NCBI RefSeq assembly: GCF_033843265.1
Contig: NZ_JAWXRD010000003.1
Span: 62,001-126,000, forward strand
Direction of reading: 5' to 3'
DNA: 64,000 nucleotides
Origin: Scandinavium lactucae
Lineage (GTDB): Bacteria > Pseudomonadota > Gammaproteobacteria > Enterobacterales > Enterobacteriaceae
Both the position numbers and the translations under genes were made by a program. This document shows, piece by piece, positions 24,600 through 32,373 of the stretch (its first letter is position 1; the number at the start of each line of letters is the position of its first letter). The notes beneath the pieces are model-generated. The model was not told the DNA's origin. It did no database searches and saw only the letters and a list, made by a program, of their open reading frames with translations.

Positions 24600-24845
24600 A
24601 TGAGCGATCTTTTTTCTGCTGCTGACCACACCCTGGATGCTCAGGGCCTGCGCTGCCCGGAGCCGGTAATGATGGTCCGCAAAACCGTACGCACCATGCC
24701 GGTGGGTGAAACGTTGCTGATAGTCGCAGATGACCCGGCGACGACCCGTGACATTCCAGGCTTCTGCCGTTTTATGGATCATGAGCTGATTGCTCAGCAC
24801 ACCGATTCGCTGCCTTACCGCTATCTGATTCGTAAAAATCACTGA
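24600..24845 (+). CDS. tusA: TusA, sulfur carrier protein for tRNA 2-thiouridine synthesis
   Basis: 81 residues, the E. coli length. Active Cys19 lies in GLRCPEPVMMVRK, the family signature. TusA takes persulfide from IscS and passes it to TusBCD for mnm5s2U34 of tRNA Lys, Glu and Gln; it also affects FtsZ ring assembly and molybdenum cofactor synthesis. In K-12 it neighbours zntA; here a TRAP cassette separates them. Confidence 0.96.
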   Translation: MSDLFSAADHTLDAQGLRCPEPVMMVRKTVRTMPVGETLLIVADDPATTRDIPGFCRFMDHELIAQHTDSLPYRYLIRKNH

Positions 24846-24853
24846 TCCCCCAA

Positions 24854-24875
24854 GGGCAGAAACTGTGATCTGCCC
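24854..24875 (+). terminator. Short hairpin after tusA
   Basis: GGGCAGA (24854-24860) pairs with TCTGCCC (24869-24875) 8 bases after the tusA stop. There is no T-run, so termination may be inefficient. Confidence 0.5.
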
Positions 24876-24893
24876 TGAAATATCGTTATCAAA

Positions 24894-24941
24894 TGGTTAA
24901 ACCAACGTTTCATATTTGTATCTTTTGTGAGGCGTCTCACC
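24894..24941 (+). promoter_or_regulatory. Candidate FadR-type operator and CRP site of the TRAP operon
   Basis: TGGTTAAACCA (24894-24904) is a perfect palindrome fitting TNGTNNNACNA, the operator form of FadR-subfamily GntR repressors. TGTGA-GGCGTC-TCACC (24926-24941?) matches the CRP consensus TGTGA-N6-TCACA at 9 of 10 positions, spanning 24926-24941. A TAATTT box at 24963-24968 could be the -10 with CRP near -41. All lie within 130 bases before the TRAP start codon. Confidence 0.55.
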
Positions 24942-25019
24942 GTCGTTCTTCTCGTACCAGGCTAATTTTTACACGCAAAACTAAAACAACGTTTTATTAA
25001 ATGCCCCTGGAGACGACCG

Positions 25020-26003
25020 ATGAAAATGACTGTCAGGCCATTTGTGGCCGCCTTATGCTTTTCGACTGCCACTCTCTGTTTCACTTCTTCCGTTTTCGCG
25101 CAGACCATCCGCGCTGCCGATGTTCATCCTGAAGGCTACCCAAACGTGGTGGCAGTGCAGCACATGGGCGAAAAACTCAAACAACAAACCAACGGCGAGC
25201 TGGAGATTAAAGTCTTCCCGGGCGGTGTGCTGGGCGATGAAAAGCAAATGATTGAACAGGCGCAGATGGGGGCGATCGACATGATCCGCGTCTCAATGGC
25301 CCCGGTGGCGGCGATCCTGCCCGATATCGAAGTGTTCACCCTGCCCTATGTGTTCCGCGATGAAGATCATATGCACAAGGTCATTGACGGCGACATCGGC
25401 AAACAAATTGGTGAGAAGCTCACCAACAACCCAAAATCCAAACTGGTGTTCCTCGGCTGGATGGACTCCGGTACCCGTAACCTGATAACCAAGCAAGCGG
25501 TCACCAAGCCTGAGGATCTGAAGGGCATGAAAATCCGCGTGCAGGGTAGCCCGGTGGCGATTGATACCCTGAAGGATATGGGCGCAAATGCCGTCGCAAT
25601 GGGCGTGAGTGAGGTGTACAGCGGGATGCAGACCGGGGTTATTGACGGTGCGGAGAACAATCCGCCGACCTTTATCGCCCATAACTACATCCCGGTGGCG
25701 AAGCACTATACCCTCAGCGGGCACTTTATCACCCCGGAAATGCTGCTCTATTCCAAAGTGAAATGGGACAAACTGAGCGCCGACCAGCAGCAAAAAATCG
25801 TGACCCTGGCCCGTGAAGCACAGATGGAACAACGCCAGCTGTGGAACGCCTACAACCAGCAGGCACTGGAAAAAATGAAAGCCGGTGGCGTGCAGTTCCA
25901 TGACATCGACAAAACGTATTTCGTCCAGGCAACGGAACCGGTGCGTAAAGCCTATGGCGAAAAGCACCAGGATCTGATGAAAGCCATCGCTGACGTACAG
26001 TGA
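25020..26003 (+). CDS. TRAP transporter substrate-binding protein (DctP family)
   Basis: 327 residues with a cleavable signal peptide (hydrophobic 10-27, SSVFAQ end). The mature protein has the DctP hallmarks: HPEGYPNVVA, the MKIRVQGSPV segment with the conserved ligand-binding Arg, and ENNPPTF. It captures an organic acid in the periplasm for the DctQ/DctM partners. The family covers C4-dicarboxylates, sugar acids and others. No metabolic genes sit beside it, so the substrate is open; a sugar acid such as a hexuronate or aldonate is plausible. GGAG precedes the ATG. This cassette is absent between tusA and zntA in E. coli K-12. Confidence 0.93.
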   Translation: MKMTVRPFVAALCFSTATLCFTSSVFAQTIRAADVHPEGYPNVVAVQHMGEKLKQQTNGELEIKVFPGGVLGDEKQMIEQAQMGAIDMIRVSMAPVAAILPDIEVFTLPYVFRDEDHMHKVIDGDIGKQIGEKLTNNPKSKLVFLGWMDSGTRNLITKQAVTKPEDLKGMKIRVQGSPVAIDTLKDMGANAVAMGVSEVYSGMQTGVIDGAENNPPTFIAHNYIPVAKHYTLSGHFITPEMLLYSKVKWDKLSADQQQKIVTLAREAQMEQRQLWNAYNQQALEKMKAGGVQFHDIDKTYFVQATEPVRKAYGEKHQDLMKAIADVQ

Positions 26004-26026
26004 GCCATCCCGTGACCGGAGGACCT

Positions 26027-26536
26027 ATGTCCGACTCTTTTTCAAGGCTGATGGATAAGCTGTACATGCTGGCGATGTGGGTGGCTGGCGTGTCGCTGCT
26101 GGTGATGACCATCGTCATTCCCATCGGGATTTTCTCACGCTACGTGCTGAACCGGGGCGAGTCCTGGCCTGAGCCCGTGGCCATCCTGTGCATGGTGACC
26201 TTTACCTTCGTCGGTGCGGCGGTGGGTTACCGCGCCGGATCGCACATTGCGGTCAACATGCTGACCGATCGCCTGCCTGCGGCGTTACAACGCGTCACCG
26301 CACGCCTGGTCGATTTGATGATGTTGCTGATAACCGGGTTGATGTTCTGGTACAGCGCCTGGCTGTGCGCCGATCTGTGGGAGCAGCCGGTGGCGGAGTT
26401 TCCGTTGCTGACCTCCGGCGAGACCTACTTGCCGCTGCCGGTCGGTTCGGCGGTACTGATTCTATTCGTCATCGAGCGATTGCTGTTCGGTTCTCAGGAG
26501 AACCGTCCGGTGGTACTCATCGGTAATCACGGTTAA
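26027..26536 (+). CDS. TRAP transporter small membrane subunit (DctQ family)
   Basis: 169 residues from the ATG at 26027, with GGAGG 6 bases upstream; the nine codons before it in the open frame are unlikely to be used. Four membrane segments, with the family's positively charged loop and the PVAILCMVTFTFVGAAVGYR region containing a second helix. DctQ packs against DctM and supports the uptake complex. It follows the DctP gene by 23 bases. Confidence 0.9.
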   Translation: MSDSFSRLMDKLYMLAMWVAGVSLLVMTIVIPIGIFSRYVLNRGESWPEPVAILCMVTFTFVGAAVGYRAGSHIAVNMLTDRLPAALQRVTARLVDLMMLLITGLMFWYSAWLCADLWEQPVAEFPLLTSGETYLPLPVGSAVLILFVIERLLFGSQENRPVVLIGNHG

Positions 26537-26546
26537 GGGGTGTTAG

Positions 26547-27830
26547 ATGGACGCATTTATTCTGCTTTTCACCCTCGCCATTCTGCTGGCTATCGGTATG
26601 CCAGTGGCGTTTGCCGTGGGGCTCAGCGCAGTGGCGGGCGCACTTTGGATTGATTTACCGCTGGAAGCGCTGATGATCCAGATAACCAGCGGGGTTAACA
26701 AATTTACCCTGCTGGCAATTCCGTTCTTCATTCTGGCCGGGGCGATTATGGCGGAAGGCGGAATTGCCCGCCGTCTGGTCAATTTTGCCTATCTGTTTGT
26801 CGGCTTTATTCGCGGCGGGCTGTCGTTGGTGAACATTGTGGCGTCGACCTTTTTCGGGGCGATTTCCGGCTCGTCGGTGGCGGATACTGCGTCCATCGGC
26901 AGCGTGATGATCCCGGAGATGGAGAAGAAGGGATATCCGCGTGAGTATGCGGCGGCGGTCACGGCCAGCGGTTCCGTACAGGCGATTTTGATCCCGCCGA
27001 GCCACAACTCCGTGATTTACTCGCTGGCGGCGGGCGGCACGGTGTCTATCGCCACGCTGTTTATCGCCGGCGTATTACCGGGGCTGCTGTTAGGGGTCAG
27101 CCTGATGGTGATGTGTCTCTGCTTCGCCCATAAGCGGGGCTACCCGAAAGGGGAGGTTATCCCGTTCAAACAGGCGGTGAAGATTTTCCTCGACGCTCTG
27201 TGGGGGCTGATGACGGTGGTGATTATTCTGGGCGGGATCCTCTCGGGGATATTTACCGCAACGGAATCTGCGGCGGTTGCCTGCCTGTGGGCGTTCTTCG
27301 TCACCATGTTCATCTATCGCGACTATCAGTGGAGTGAGCTGCCAAAGCTGATGTATCGCACGGTGAAAACCGTCAGTATCGTGATGATCCTGATTGGTTT
27401 TGCCGCCGCCTTTGGCGCGGTGATGACCTACATGCAGTTGCCGGTGCGCATCACCGAGTTCTTCACCACGCTTTCCAGCAACAAGTACGTGATTTTGATG
27501 TACCTGAATATCATGTTGCTGCTGATTGGCACCCTGATGGACATGGCACCGATCATCCTGATCCTGACCCCAGTGCTGCTGCCGGTGACCAATGCGCTGG
27601 GGATCGATCCGGTACATTTTGGGATGATCATGATGGTAAACCTCGGGATCGGCCTGATTACGCCCCCGGTGGGATCGGTGCTGTTTGTCGCCAGTGCAGT
27701 GAGTAAGCAGAAGATAGAAACCGTGGTGCGTGCGATGCTGCCGTTCTACGGCGTGCTGCTGATTGTGCTGGCGATGGTAACCTACATCCCGGCGATATCG
27801 CTGTGGTTGCCACACGTTCTGGGAATGTAG
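26547..27830 (+). CDS. TRAP transporter large membrane subunit (DctM family)
   Basis: 427 residues, about 12 hydrophobic segments, the sodium-coupled permease of the TRAP complex. Visible family motifs are IPFFILAGAIMAEGGIA, FFGAISGSSVADTASIG and GLITPPVGSVLFV. It is the last gene of the dctPQM-type operon, 10 bases after the DctQ gene, and is followed by a REP hairpin before convergent zntA. K-12 YiaN is a paralogue. Confidence 0.94.
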   Translation: MDAFILLFTLAILLAIGMPVAFAVGLSAVAGALWIDLPLEALMIQITSGVNKFTLLAIPFFILAGAIMAEGGIARRLVNFAYLFVGFIRGGLSLVNIVASTFFGAISGSSVADTASIGSVMIPEMEKKGYPREYAAAVTASGSVQAILIPPSHNSVIYSLAAGGTVSIATLFIAGVLPGLLLGVSLMVMCLCFAHKRGYPKGEVIPFKQAVKIFLDALWGLMTVVIILGGILSGIFTATESAAVACLWAFFVTMFIYRDYQWSELPKLMYRTVKTVSIVMILIGFAAAFGAVMTYMQLPVRITEFFTTLSSNKYVILMYLNIMLLLIGTLMDMAPIILILTPVLLPVTNALGIDPVHFGMIMMVNLGIGLITPPVGSVLFVASAVSKQKIETVVRAMLPFYGVLLIVLAMVTYIPAISLWLPHVLGM

Positions 27831-27837
27831 TCATGGG

Positions 27838-27873
27838 TAAGCCCGGCGGCGCTGATGCTGGCCGGGCTTACGC
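27838..27873. repeat. REP element between TRAP operon and zntA
   Basis: GTAAGCCCGGCGGCGC...GGCCGGGCTTACG is a REP palindrome, with arms GTAAGCCCGGC and GCCGGGCTTAC, located in the convergent gap. It probably acts as a bidirectional mRNA 3' stabiliser or terminator. Confidence 0.8.
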
Positions 27874-27874
27874 G

Positions 27875-30076
27875 CTAACTTTTGCGATTAAGCAACCGCA
27901 GCGCATTGGCGGTGACCAGCACCGTCGCGCCGGTATCTGCCAGCACCGCCAGCCACAGTCCGGTGATGCCCAGCAGCGTCGTCACCAGGAAAATCCCCTT
28001 CAACCCCAGCGCCAGCGCGATGTTCTGCCGAATATTGGCGCGGGTGGCGCGGGCCAGGCTTATCATCTGCGCCAGGCCGGTCAGACGGTTGCCGGTCAGC
28101 GCCGCATCAGCGGTCTCCAGCGCCACGTCGGTGCCGCTGCCCATCGCAATACCGATAGTTGAAGCCTTCATCGCCGGGGCATCGTTGATGCCATCCCCGA
28201 CCATCGCCAATGGGGCCTGTGCATTCAGTGCGGTGACCGCCGTGACTTTGTCCGCAGGCAGCAGCCCTGCGCGGAAATCAAGCCCCAGTTCTTTGGCAAT
28301 TGCGGCGGCGGCACGCGGGTTGTCACCGGTGAGGATAATCCCCTGAATGCCTAAATCATGCAGGGCGTTGACCGCCTCCCGGGCATCGTCACGCAGGGTA
28401 TCGCGCAGTGCCAGAATCCCCTGTAGCGTCTGGTTTTTTACCACCACCACCACCGTCTGCCCGGCGTCTTCAAGCTGGGCAATGAGCGCGGCGTGCTCTC
28501 CGCTCGGGAATTTATCCCCGGCACAAATCAGCACTTTTTCGCCGGCCACGTCCGCTTCGATACCTGACCCGGCCAGCGCGCGCTGGTTCAGAGCCTGGGG
28601 CAGGGCAAGCTGACGCGCCGTGGCTTCATTCACTATTGCCGTGGCCAGCGGGTGGCTGGAGCCCTGTTCCACCGCAGCCGCCAGCGCCAGCAGGGACGCT
28701 TCCGTCGCGCCGTTCAGCGGCACGATAGCGGTTACGCGCGGTTTACCGACCGTCAGAGTGCCGGTTTTATCAAACGCGATATGTTGAATGCTGCCGAGCT
28801 GTTCCAGCGCTGCGCCGCCTTTGATTAACGCCCCTCTGCGTGCGGCCGCCGCCAGCCCGGAGGTGATCGCCGCCGGGGTGGAAATCACCAGCGCACACGG
28901 ACAGCCGATCAGCAGCAAGGTCAGGCCTTTGTAGATCCATGGCAGCCATTCCGCGCCCGCCAGCAGCGGCGGCAGAACGGCAACCAGCAGCGCGACCAGC
29001 ATAATCGCCGGAGTGTAGATGCGGCTGAAACGATCGATAAAACGCTCGATTGGGGCGCGACGCTCTTCCGCTTCTTCAATCAGACGCAGGATGCGGTCGA
29101 TGGCGCTGTCGCCGGGCTCTGATACCACGCTCAGCTGTACCAGTCTATCGACGCTGGTGGCACCTGCCGGAACGGTTTCGCCCTGGTTGCGCTCGACCGG
29201 CACCGATTCTCCAGTGAGCGCACTTTCATCGAAGCTGGCGAACGTTGACACCAGGGTGCAGTCGGCTGGCAGGCGGCCCCCGGCGGCAACTTCGATAACA
29301 TCACCCGGACGTAAATCGCGCTGGGCTACGGTTTCGCGTTGGCCGTTACGCAGCCGAATGGCGGTATCAGGTTTGAGGGCCATCAACGCGCTGACGCCTT
29401 TGCGGGCGCGGCTGGCGGCCCAGCCTTCAAGGCGTTCGCCGATGAGAAACAGCAGCAGGACCATCGCCGCTTCGGCGGTCGCCCCAATGAACAGCGCCCC
29501 AAGTGCCGCCACGCTCATCAGCGTTTCGATGGCAAACCAGCTGCCGCTTTTTATCAAACGCAGCGCCTGACGGGCGATAGGGAACAGGCCAACCAGGGTG
29601 GTGGCGATAAACGCCAGGTTACCGAGGGGATGGTTTACCTGTGCCAAACCCCAGCTCAGCGCCATCATCACCATGAGCACTATCAACGGCAGGTTTTCAC
29701 GCAGACGCGAGGGGGCGGGTTGTTGTGGGGCATCTTCGGCACGCAGGGCGTAGCCCGCTTTGCTGACTGCGGTTTCTACCTCCGGGCGAATATCCCGGTC
29801 GGCATCGACCAGTAATTTTTCGGTGGTGAACAGCACCTGCACCTGGCGCACGCCGGACAGTTGCCGCACGGCGTTTTCGACTTTTCGGGCGCAGGCCGCG
29901 CAGTCCATGCCGCTGACTAGCCAGCTATAACGGTGCGCGCCCTGTGGGGCAGAGGGTTGCTCAGGGGCTGAACAGGTCTCGCCGCAGCCGCAGCTCTCTG
30001 CGTCGGGTGTAACCGGCGTGAGCTGGAATGAGGCGAAGTTAGGAACCTTTTTGCCATCCGTTTCTGGTGTCGACAT
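27875..30076 (-). CDS. zntA: ZntA, Zn(II)/Cd(II)/Pb(II)-translocating P1B-type ATPase
   Basis: 733 residues (E. coli 732). An N-terminal Cys-rich stretch (CGCGETC) precedes the metal-binding GMDCAAC (about residue 57-63). The membrane CPCAL motif lies near residue 393, then DKTGTLTVGK with the phosphorylated Asp, and GDGINDAPAM. The late DTGATVLVT Asp helps bind metal. It exports zinc, cadmium and lead. AGGAGAG precedes the ATG, and a ZntR-type promoter lies upstream. Confidence 0.98.
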   Translation of the reverse strand: MSTPETDGKKVPNFASFQLTPVTPDAESCGCGETCSAPEQPSAPQGAHRYSWLVSGMDCAACARKVENAVRQLSGVRQVQVLFTTEKLLVDADRDIRPEVETAVSKAGYALRAEDAPQQPAPSRLRENLPLIVLMVMMALSWGLAQVNHPLGNLAFIATTLVGLFPIARQALRLIKSGSWFAIETLMSVAALGALFIGATAEAAMVLLLFLIGERLEGWAASRARKGVSALMALKPDTAIRLRNGQRETVAQRDLRPGDVIEVAAGGRLPADCTLVSTFASFDESALTGESVPVERNQGETVPAGATSVDRLVQLSVVSEPGDSAIDRILRLIEEAEERRAPIERFIDRFSRIYTPAIMLVALLVAVLPPLLAGAEWLPWIYKGLTLLLIGCPCALVISTPAAITSGLAAAARRGALIKGGAALEQLGSIQHIAFDKTGTLTVGKPRVTAIVPLNGATEASLLALAAAVEQGSSHPLATAIVNEATARQLALPQALNQRALAGSGIEADVAGEKVLICAGDKFPSGEHAALIAQLEDAGQTVVVVVKNQTLQGILALRDTLRDDAREAVNALHDLGIQGIILTGDNPRAAAAIAKELGLDFRAGLLPADKVTAVTALNAQAPLAMVGDGINDAPAMKASTIGIAMGSGTDVALETADAALTGNRLTGLAQMISLARATRANIRQNIALALGLKGIFLVTTLLGITGLWLAVLADTGATVLVTANALRLLNRKS

Positions 30077-30115
30077 GGCACTCTCCTGTTAATGATAAAA
30101 TTCTCAATAACACAG

Positions 30116-30147
30116 AGCATACACTTTGGAGTCGACTCCAGAGTCAA
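30116..30147 (-). promoter_or_regulatory. zntA promoter with ZntR (MerR-family) operator
   Basis: On the minus strand, TTGACT (-35, at 30142-30147) and TATGCT (-10, at 30116-30121) are separated by exactly 20 bases. The spacer holds the dyad CTCTGGAGTCGACTCCAAAG (30124-30143 region). The long spacer is the mark of MerR-family activation by DNA twisting, and the dyad is nearly that of the E. coli zntA promoter. Zinc-loaded ZntR should activate. Confidence 0.92.
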
Positions 30148-30168
30148 GCTTCTTTTTACCGCGATTTA

Positions 30169-30795
30169 TTATAAGTACAGCGCCCGGACAATCAAAAAGT
30201 GCCCGGCGAAGTAGCAGGCTGAAGCAATGGCGGTGTCGGCGCGGAAACGACGGCGGTAGTGACTGCCCAGCCAGACGATATTGCTCACCAGCAGCAGCGT
30301 CGCGCCGAGGAAACTCGACAGCGCGGTATCGACCGGGCGGAAGAACCACAGCTCCCCGGCCAGCCACACCATCACCAGGGTCATCGCAATAAACGTACAA
30401 ATCGGCAGGCGTAATTCCTCAAGGCGTGACCAGATTACGGCAATCAACAACGCGCCAATCACCAGCAGCACCAGCGGCAGCGGCCAGAAGAAGGAGAGCG
30501 TCATTTGGCTGGCAAACCAAATCGTATACAGCAGATGCGACAGGAAGAAGGCCCCGATGGCGTACAGCAGGCGTTCACGTGATAACAGCGTCAGCGCATC
30601 GCCAATCAGCGACGCACACAGGCCCGCCAGCACCAGATAGCTAATGGCATTGAACATCGGCGCTTGCCAGGCGAGCAGCAGCAGCAGGATAAGCGTGACG
30701 GGTTTAAACACCCAACGCTGCCACACCGGGCCGCGATAGGACGCATCGACGTACAGCCAACCGGATAAACAGACCGCGATAAATGACCACAACAT
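30169..30795 (-). CDS. yhhN: YhhN, lysoplasmalogenase-family membrane protein
   Basis: 208 residues with about eight membrane helices, the YhhN/TMEM86 family. Vertebrate members are lysoplasmalogenases; in bacteria the role is not settled. It follows the zntA promoter on the same strand, as in E. coli. Confidence 0.92.
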   Translation of the reverse strand: MLWSFIAVCLSGWLYVDASYRGPVWQRWVFKPVTLILLLLLAWQAPMFNAISYLVLAGLCASLIGDALTLLSRERLLYAIGAFFLSHLLYTIWFASQMTLSFFWPLPLVLLVIGALLIAVIWSRLEELRLPICTFIAMTLVMVWLAGELWFFRPVDTALSSFLGATLLLVSNIVWLGSHYRRRFRADTAIASACYFAGHFLIVRALYL

Positions 30796-30935
30796 AATAA
30801 GTCCCTGTATCTGTTATTGATGTATAAGTTCTCTTCAGTTCAGTGTAGTGGCGCAAGTGGGAGGATGGCAATGCCGGGTCGGGCGGGGTATCCTCTTTTG
30901 CGCCAATTCTTACCAGACATCAAGAGAACGTTCCA

Positions 30936-31292
30936 ATGAGCAAAATGCCGCTCTTTTTTGTGATTGTGGTCGCGATTATCGTCGTCGCCGCCTCGTTCCG
31001 TTTCGTGCAACAGCGTCGTGAGAAGCTGGAGAACGATGCCGCGCCGCTGCAACAAAAGCGGGTAGTGGTGACCAATAAGCGGCAAAAAGTGATTAACGAG
31101 CGACGTTCCCGCCAGCAAATCGTCGCCCCGGCGGGGAGCGATATCCGGTATGAAGCGAGCTTTAAGCCGGAAACCGGCGGGCTGGAAGTGACCTTCCGTC
31201 TGGAAGAAAAAACCTATGACCAGTTAACGGTCGGGGATAAGGGCACGCTGAGCTATAAAGGCTCGCGGTTCGTGTCATTTACGACGCCATGA
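30936..31292 (+). CDS. yhhM: YhhM, DUF2500 membrane-anchored protein
   Basis: 118 residues. One N-terminal membrane helix (about 5-24, LFFVIVVAIIVVAASF) followed by a basic linker and a soluble beta-rich domain (DUF2500). Function unknown. Divergent from yhhN, convergent with yhhL, as in E. coli. Confidence 0.9.
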   Translation: MSKMPLFFVIVVAIIVVAASFRFVQQRREKLENDAAPLQQKRVVVTNKRQKVINERRSRQQIVAPAGSDIRYEASFKPETGGLEVTFRLEEKTYDQLTVGDKGTLSYKGSRFVSFTTP

Positions 31293-31354
31293 TGGGGTGC
31301 CCGGCAGCGTAAACGTGGCCGGGCCCACGGTTCGGGCGCGGTTTGTTGCCGCGC
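31293..31354. repeat. REP element and hairpin between yhhM and yhhL
   Basis: A short REP-like palindrome (GCCCGGCAGCG...GGCCGGGCC) is followed by a second hairpin, GCGCGG (31336-31341) with CCGCGC (31349-31354). Both sit in the convergent gap and could end transcription from both sides. Confidence 0.65.
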
Positions 31355-31360
31355 ATAAAA

Positions 31361-31639
31361 TCACTTTTTCTTCGGCGTGAGCTTCATCTTCTTCTGCCAC
31401 GCAATCAGCTCAAACACCCCAAACAGGAACACGCGAACCTGTTCGCCACGGGTCATCTGTGGGCCATCTTTTGGCATGGTGGCTTTCAGCAGCGTCATTT
31501 GCAGGCCGTGCATCAGGATCATGAAGATCAGCGCCACGTTGACGAAGATATTGACCGGAAATTTGAACGGGTGCACCACGTTGAGAACCAGGAAGGCCCA
31601 GACGCAAAGCATCAGCAGACGGCCTATATTAAGCAGCAT
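31361..31639 (-). CDS. yhhL: YhhL, DUF1145 small membrane protein
   Basis: 92 residues from the ATG at 31639 (an ATG one codon earlier is possible); the long upstream open frame is the tail of rsmD read in another frame. Two membrane segments precede the KDGPQMTRGEQVRVFLFG signature of the family and a Lys-rich tail. Function unknown. The start overlaps the end of rsmD, with AAGGAA as ribosome site. Confidence 0.9.
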   Translation of the reverse strand: MLLNIGRLLMLCVWAFLVLNVVHPFKFPVNIFVNVALIFMILMHGLQMTLLKATMPKDGPQMTRGEQVRVFLFGVFELIAWQKKMKLTPKKK

Positions 31640-32225
31640 CATTATTTCCTTGTGCTTTACGGTGATAAAGGCGATAAGCGACCTGACCGGCCACCTTCTC
31701 ACGGTGTAAATCCCAGTGCGCAGGCACCGGCGGTAGGCCGTTTTCCACTTCGCTTTCGACATAGATAAGTGCATCATCCGCCAGCCAGCCCTGGGTTTCC
31801 AGCAGATTCAGCGTCTCTTCCAGTAGTCCTTTACGGAACGGTGGGTCGATAAACACCACGTCGTGCGGCGTGCCAGCCTGCGCCAGGAACGTTAAGCTGT
31901 TGGTATTCACCACTTTGGCATGGCTGGCGTTCAGCGTCGCGAGGTTTTTTTGTAGCTGTTGTGCCACGTGGCGTTCCATCTCCAGCAGCGTCGCGCTACC
32001 GGCATAACGGGACAGCGCTTCCAGCCCCAGCGCGCCGCTTCCGGCGAAACAGTCGAGGCAGCGGGCATCGACCATATGCGGTGCAAGCCAGTTAAACAGC
32101 GTCTCGCGGACGCGGTCGGTGGTCGGGCGCAGGCCTGGGCTGTCGGGTACCGGGAGCTTACGGCCCCGCCATTGCCCGCCTATAATGCGGATTTGGCCGC
32201 TGCCGGAGTGATTTGGTTTTTTCAT
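31629..32225 (-). CDS. rsmD: RsmD, 16S rRNA m2G966 methyltransferase
   Basis: 198 residues, a class I SAM methyltransferase with LDCFAGSGALGLEAL for cofactor binding and the catalytic VFIDPPF motif. It methylates N2 of G966 of 16S rRNA on 30S subunits. N-terminal GQIRIIGGQWRGRKL is typical. It is divergent from ftsY across a 148-base gap. Confidence 0.96.
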   Translation of the reverse strand: MKKPNHSGSGQIRIIGGQWRGRKLPVPDSPGLRPTTDRVRETLFNWLAPHMVDARCLDCFAGSGALGLEALSRYAGSATLLEMERHVAQQLQKNLATLNASHAKVVNTNSLTFLAQAGTPHDVVFIDPPFRKGLLEETLNLLETQGWLADDALIYVESEVENGLPPVPAHWDLHREKVAGQVAYRLYHRKAQGNNDAA

Positions 32226-32373
32226 ATCTATGCTCAGCTCAATGCCGGATTACTCTTCCAGGCGGTGATGCGCGTTAAGTTAAGTGATAGACTATTTCAT
32301 CATTTTTTTAGCTTCCATGTACATAGCGCAGTGACGCAGTACCGGGAATCAACAGCGAAGAGCGTGGTCGCCA

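Noticed and set aside
27090..27815. 241-codon frame on the minus strand, His/Gln-rich
   Set aside because: Antisense shadow of the DctM gene; low-complexity His-Gln composition and no ribosome site.
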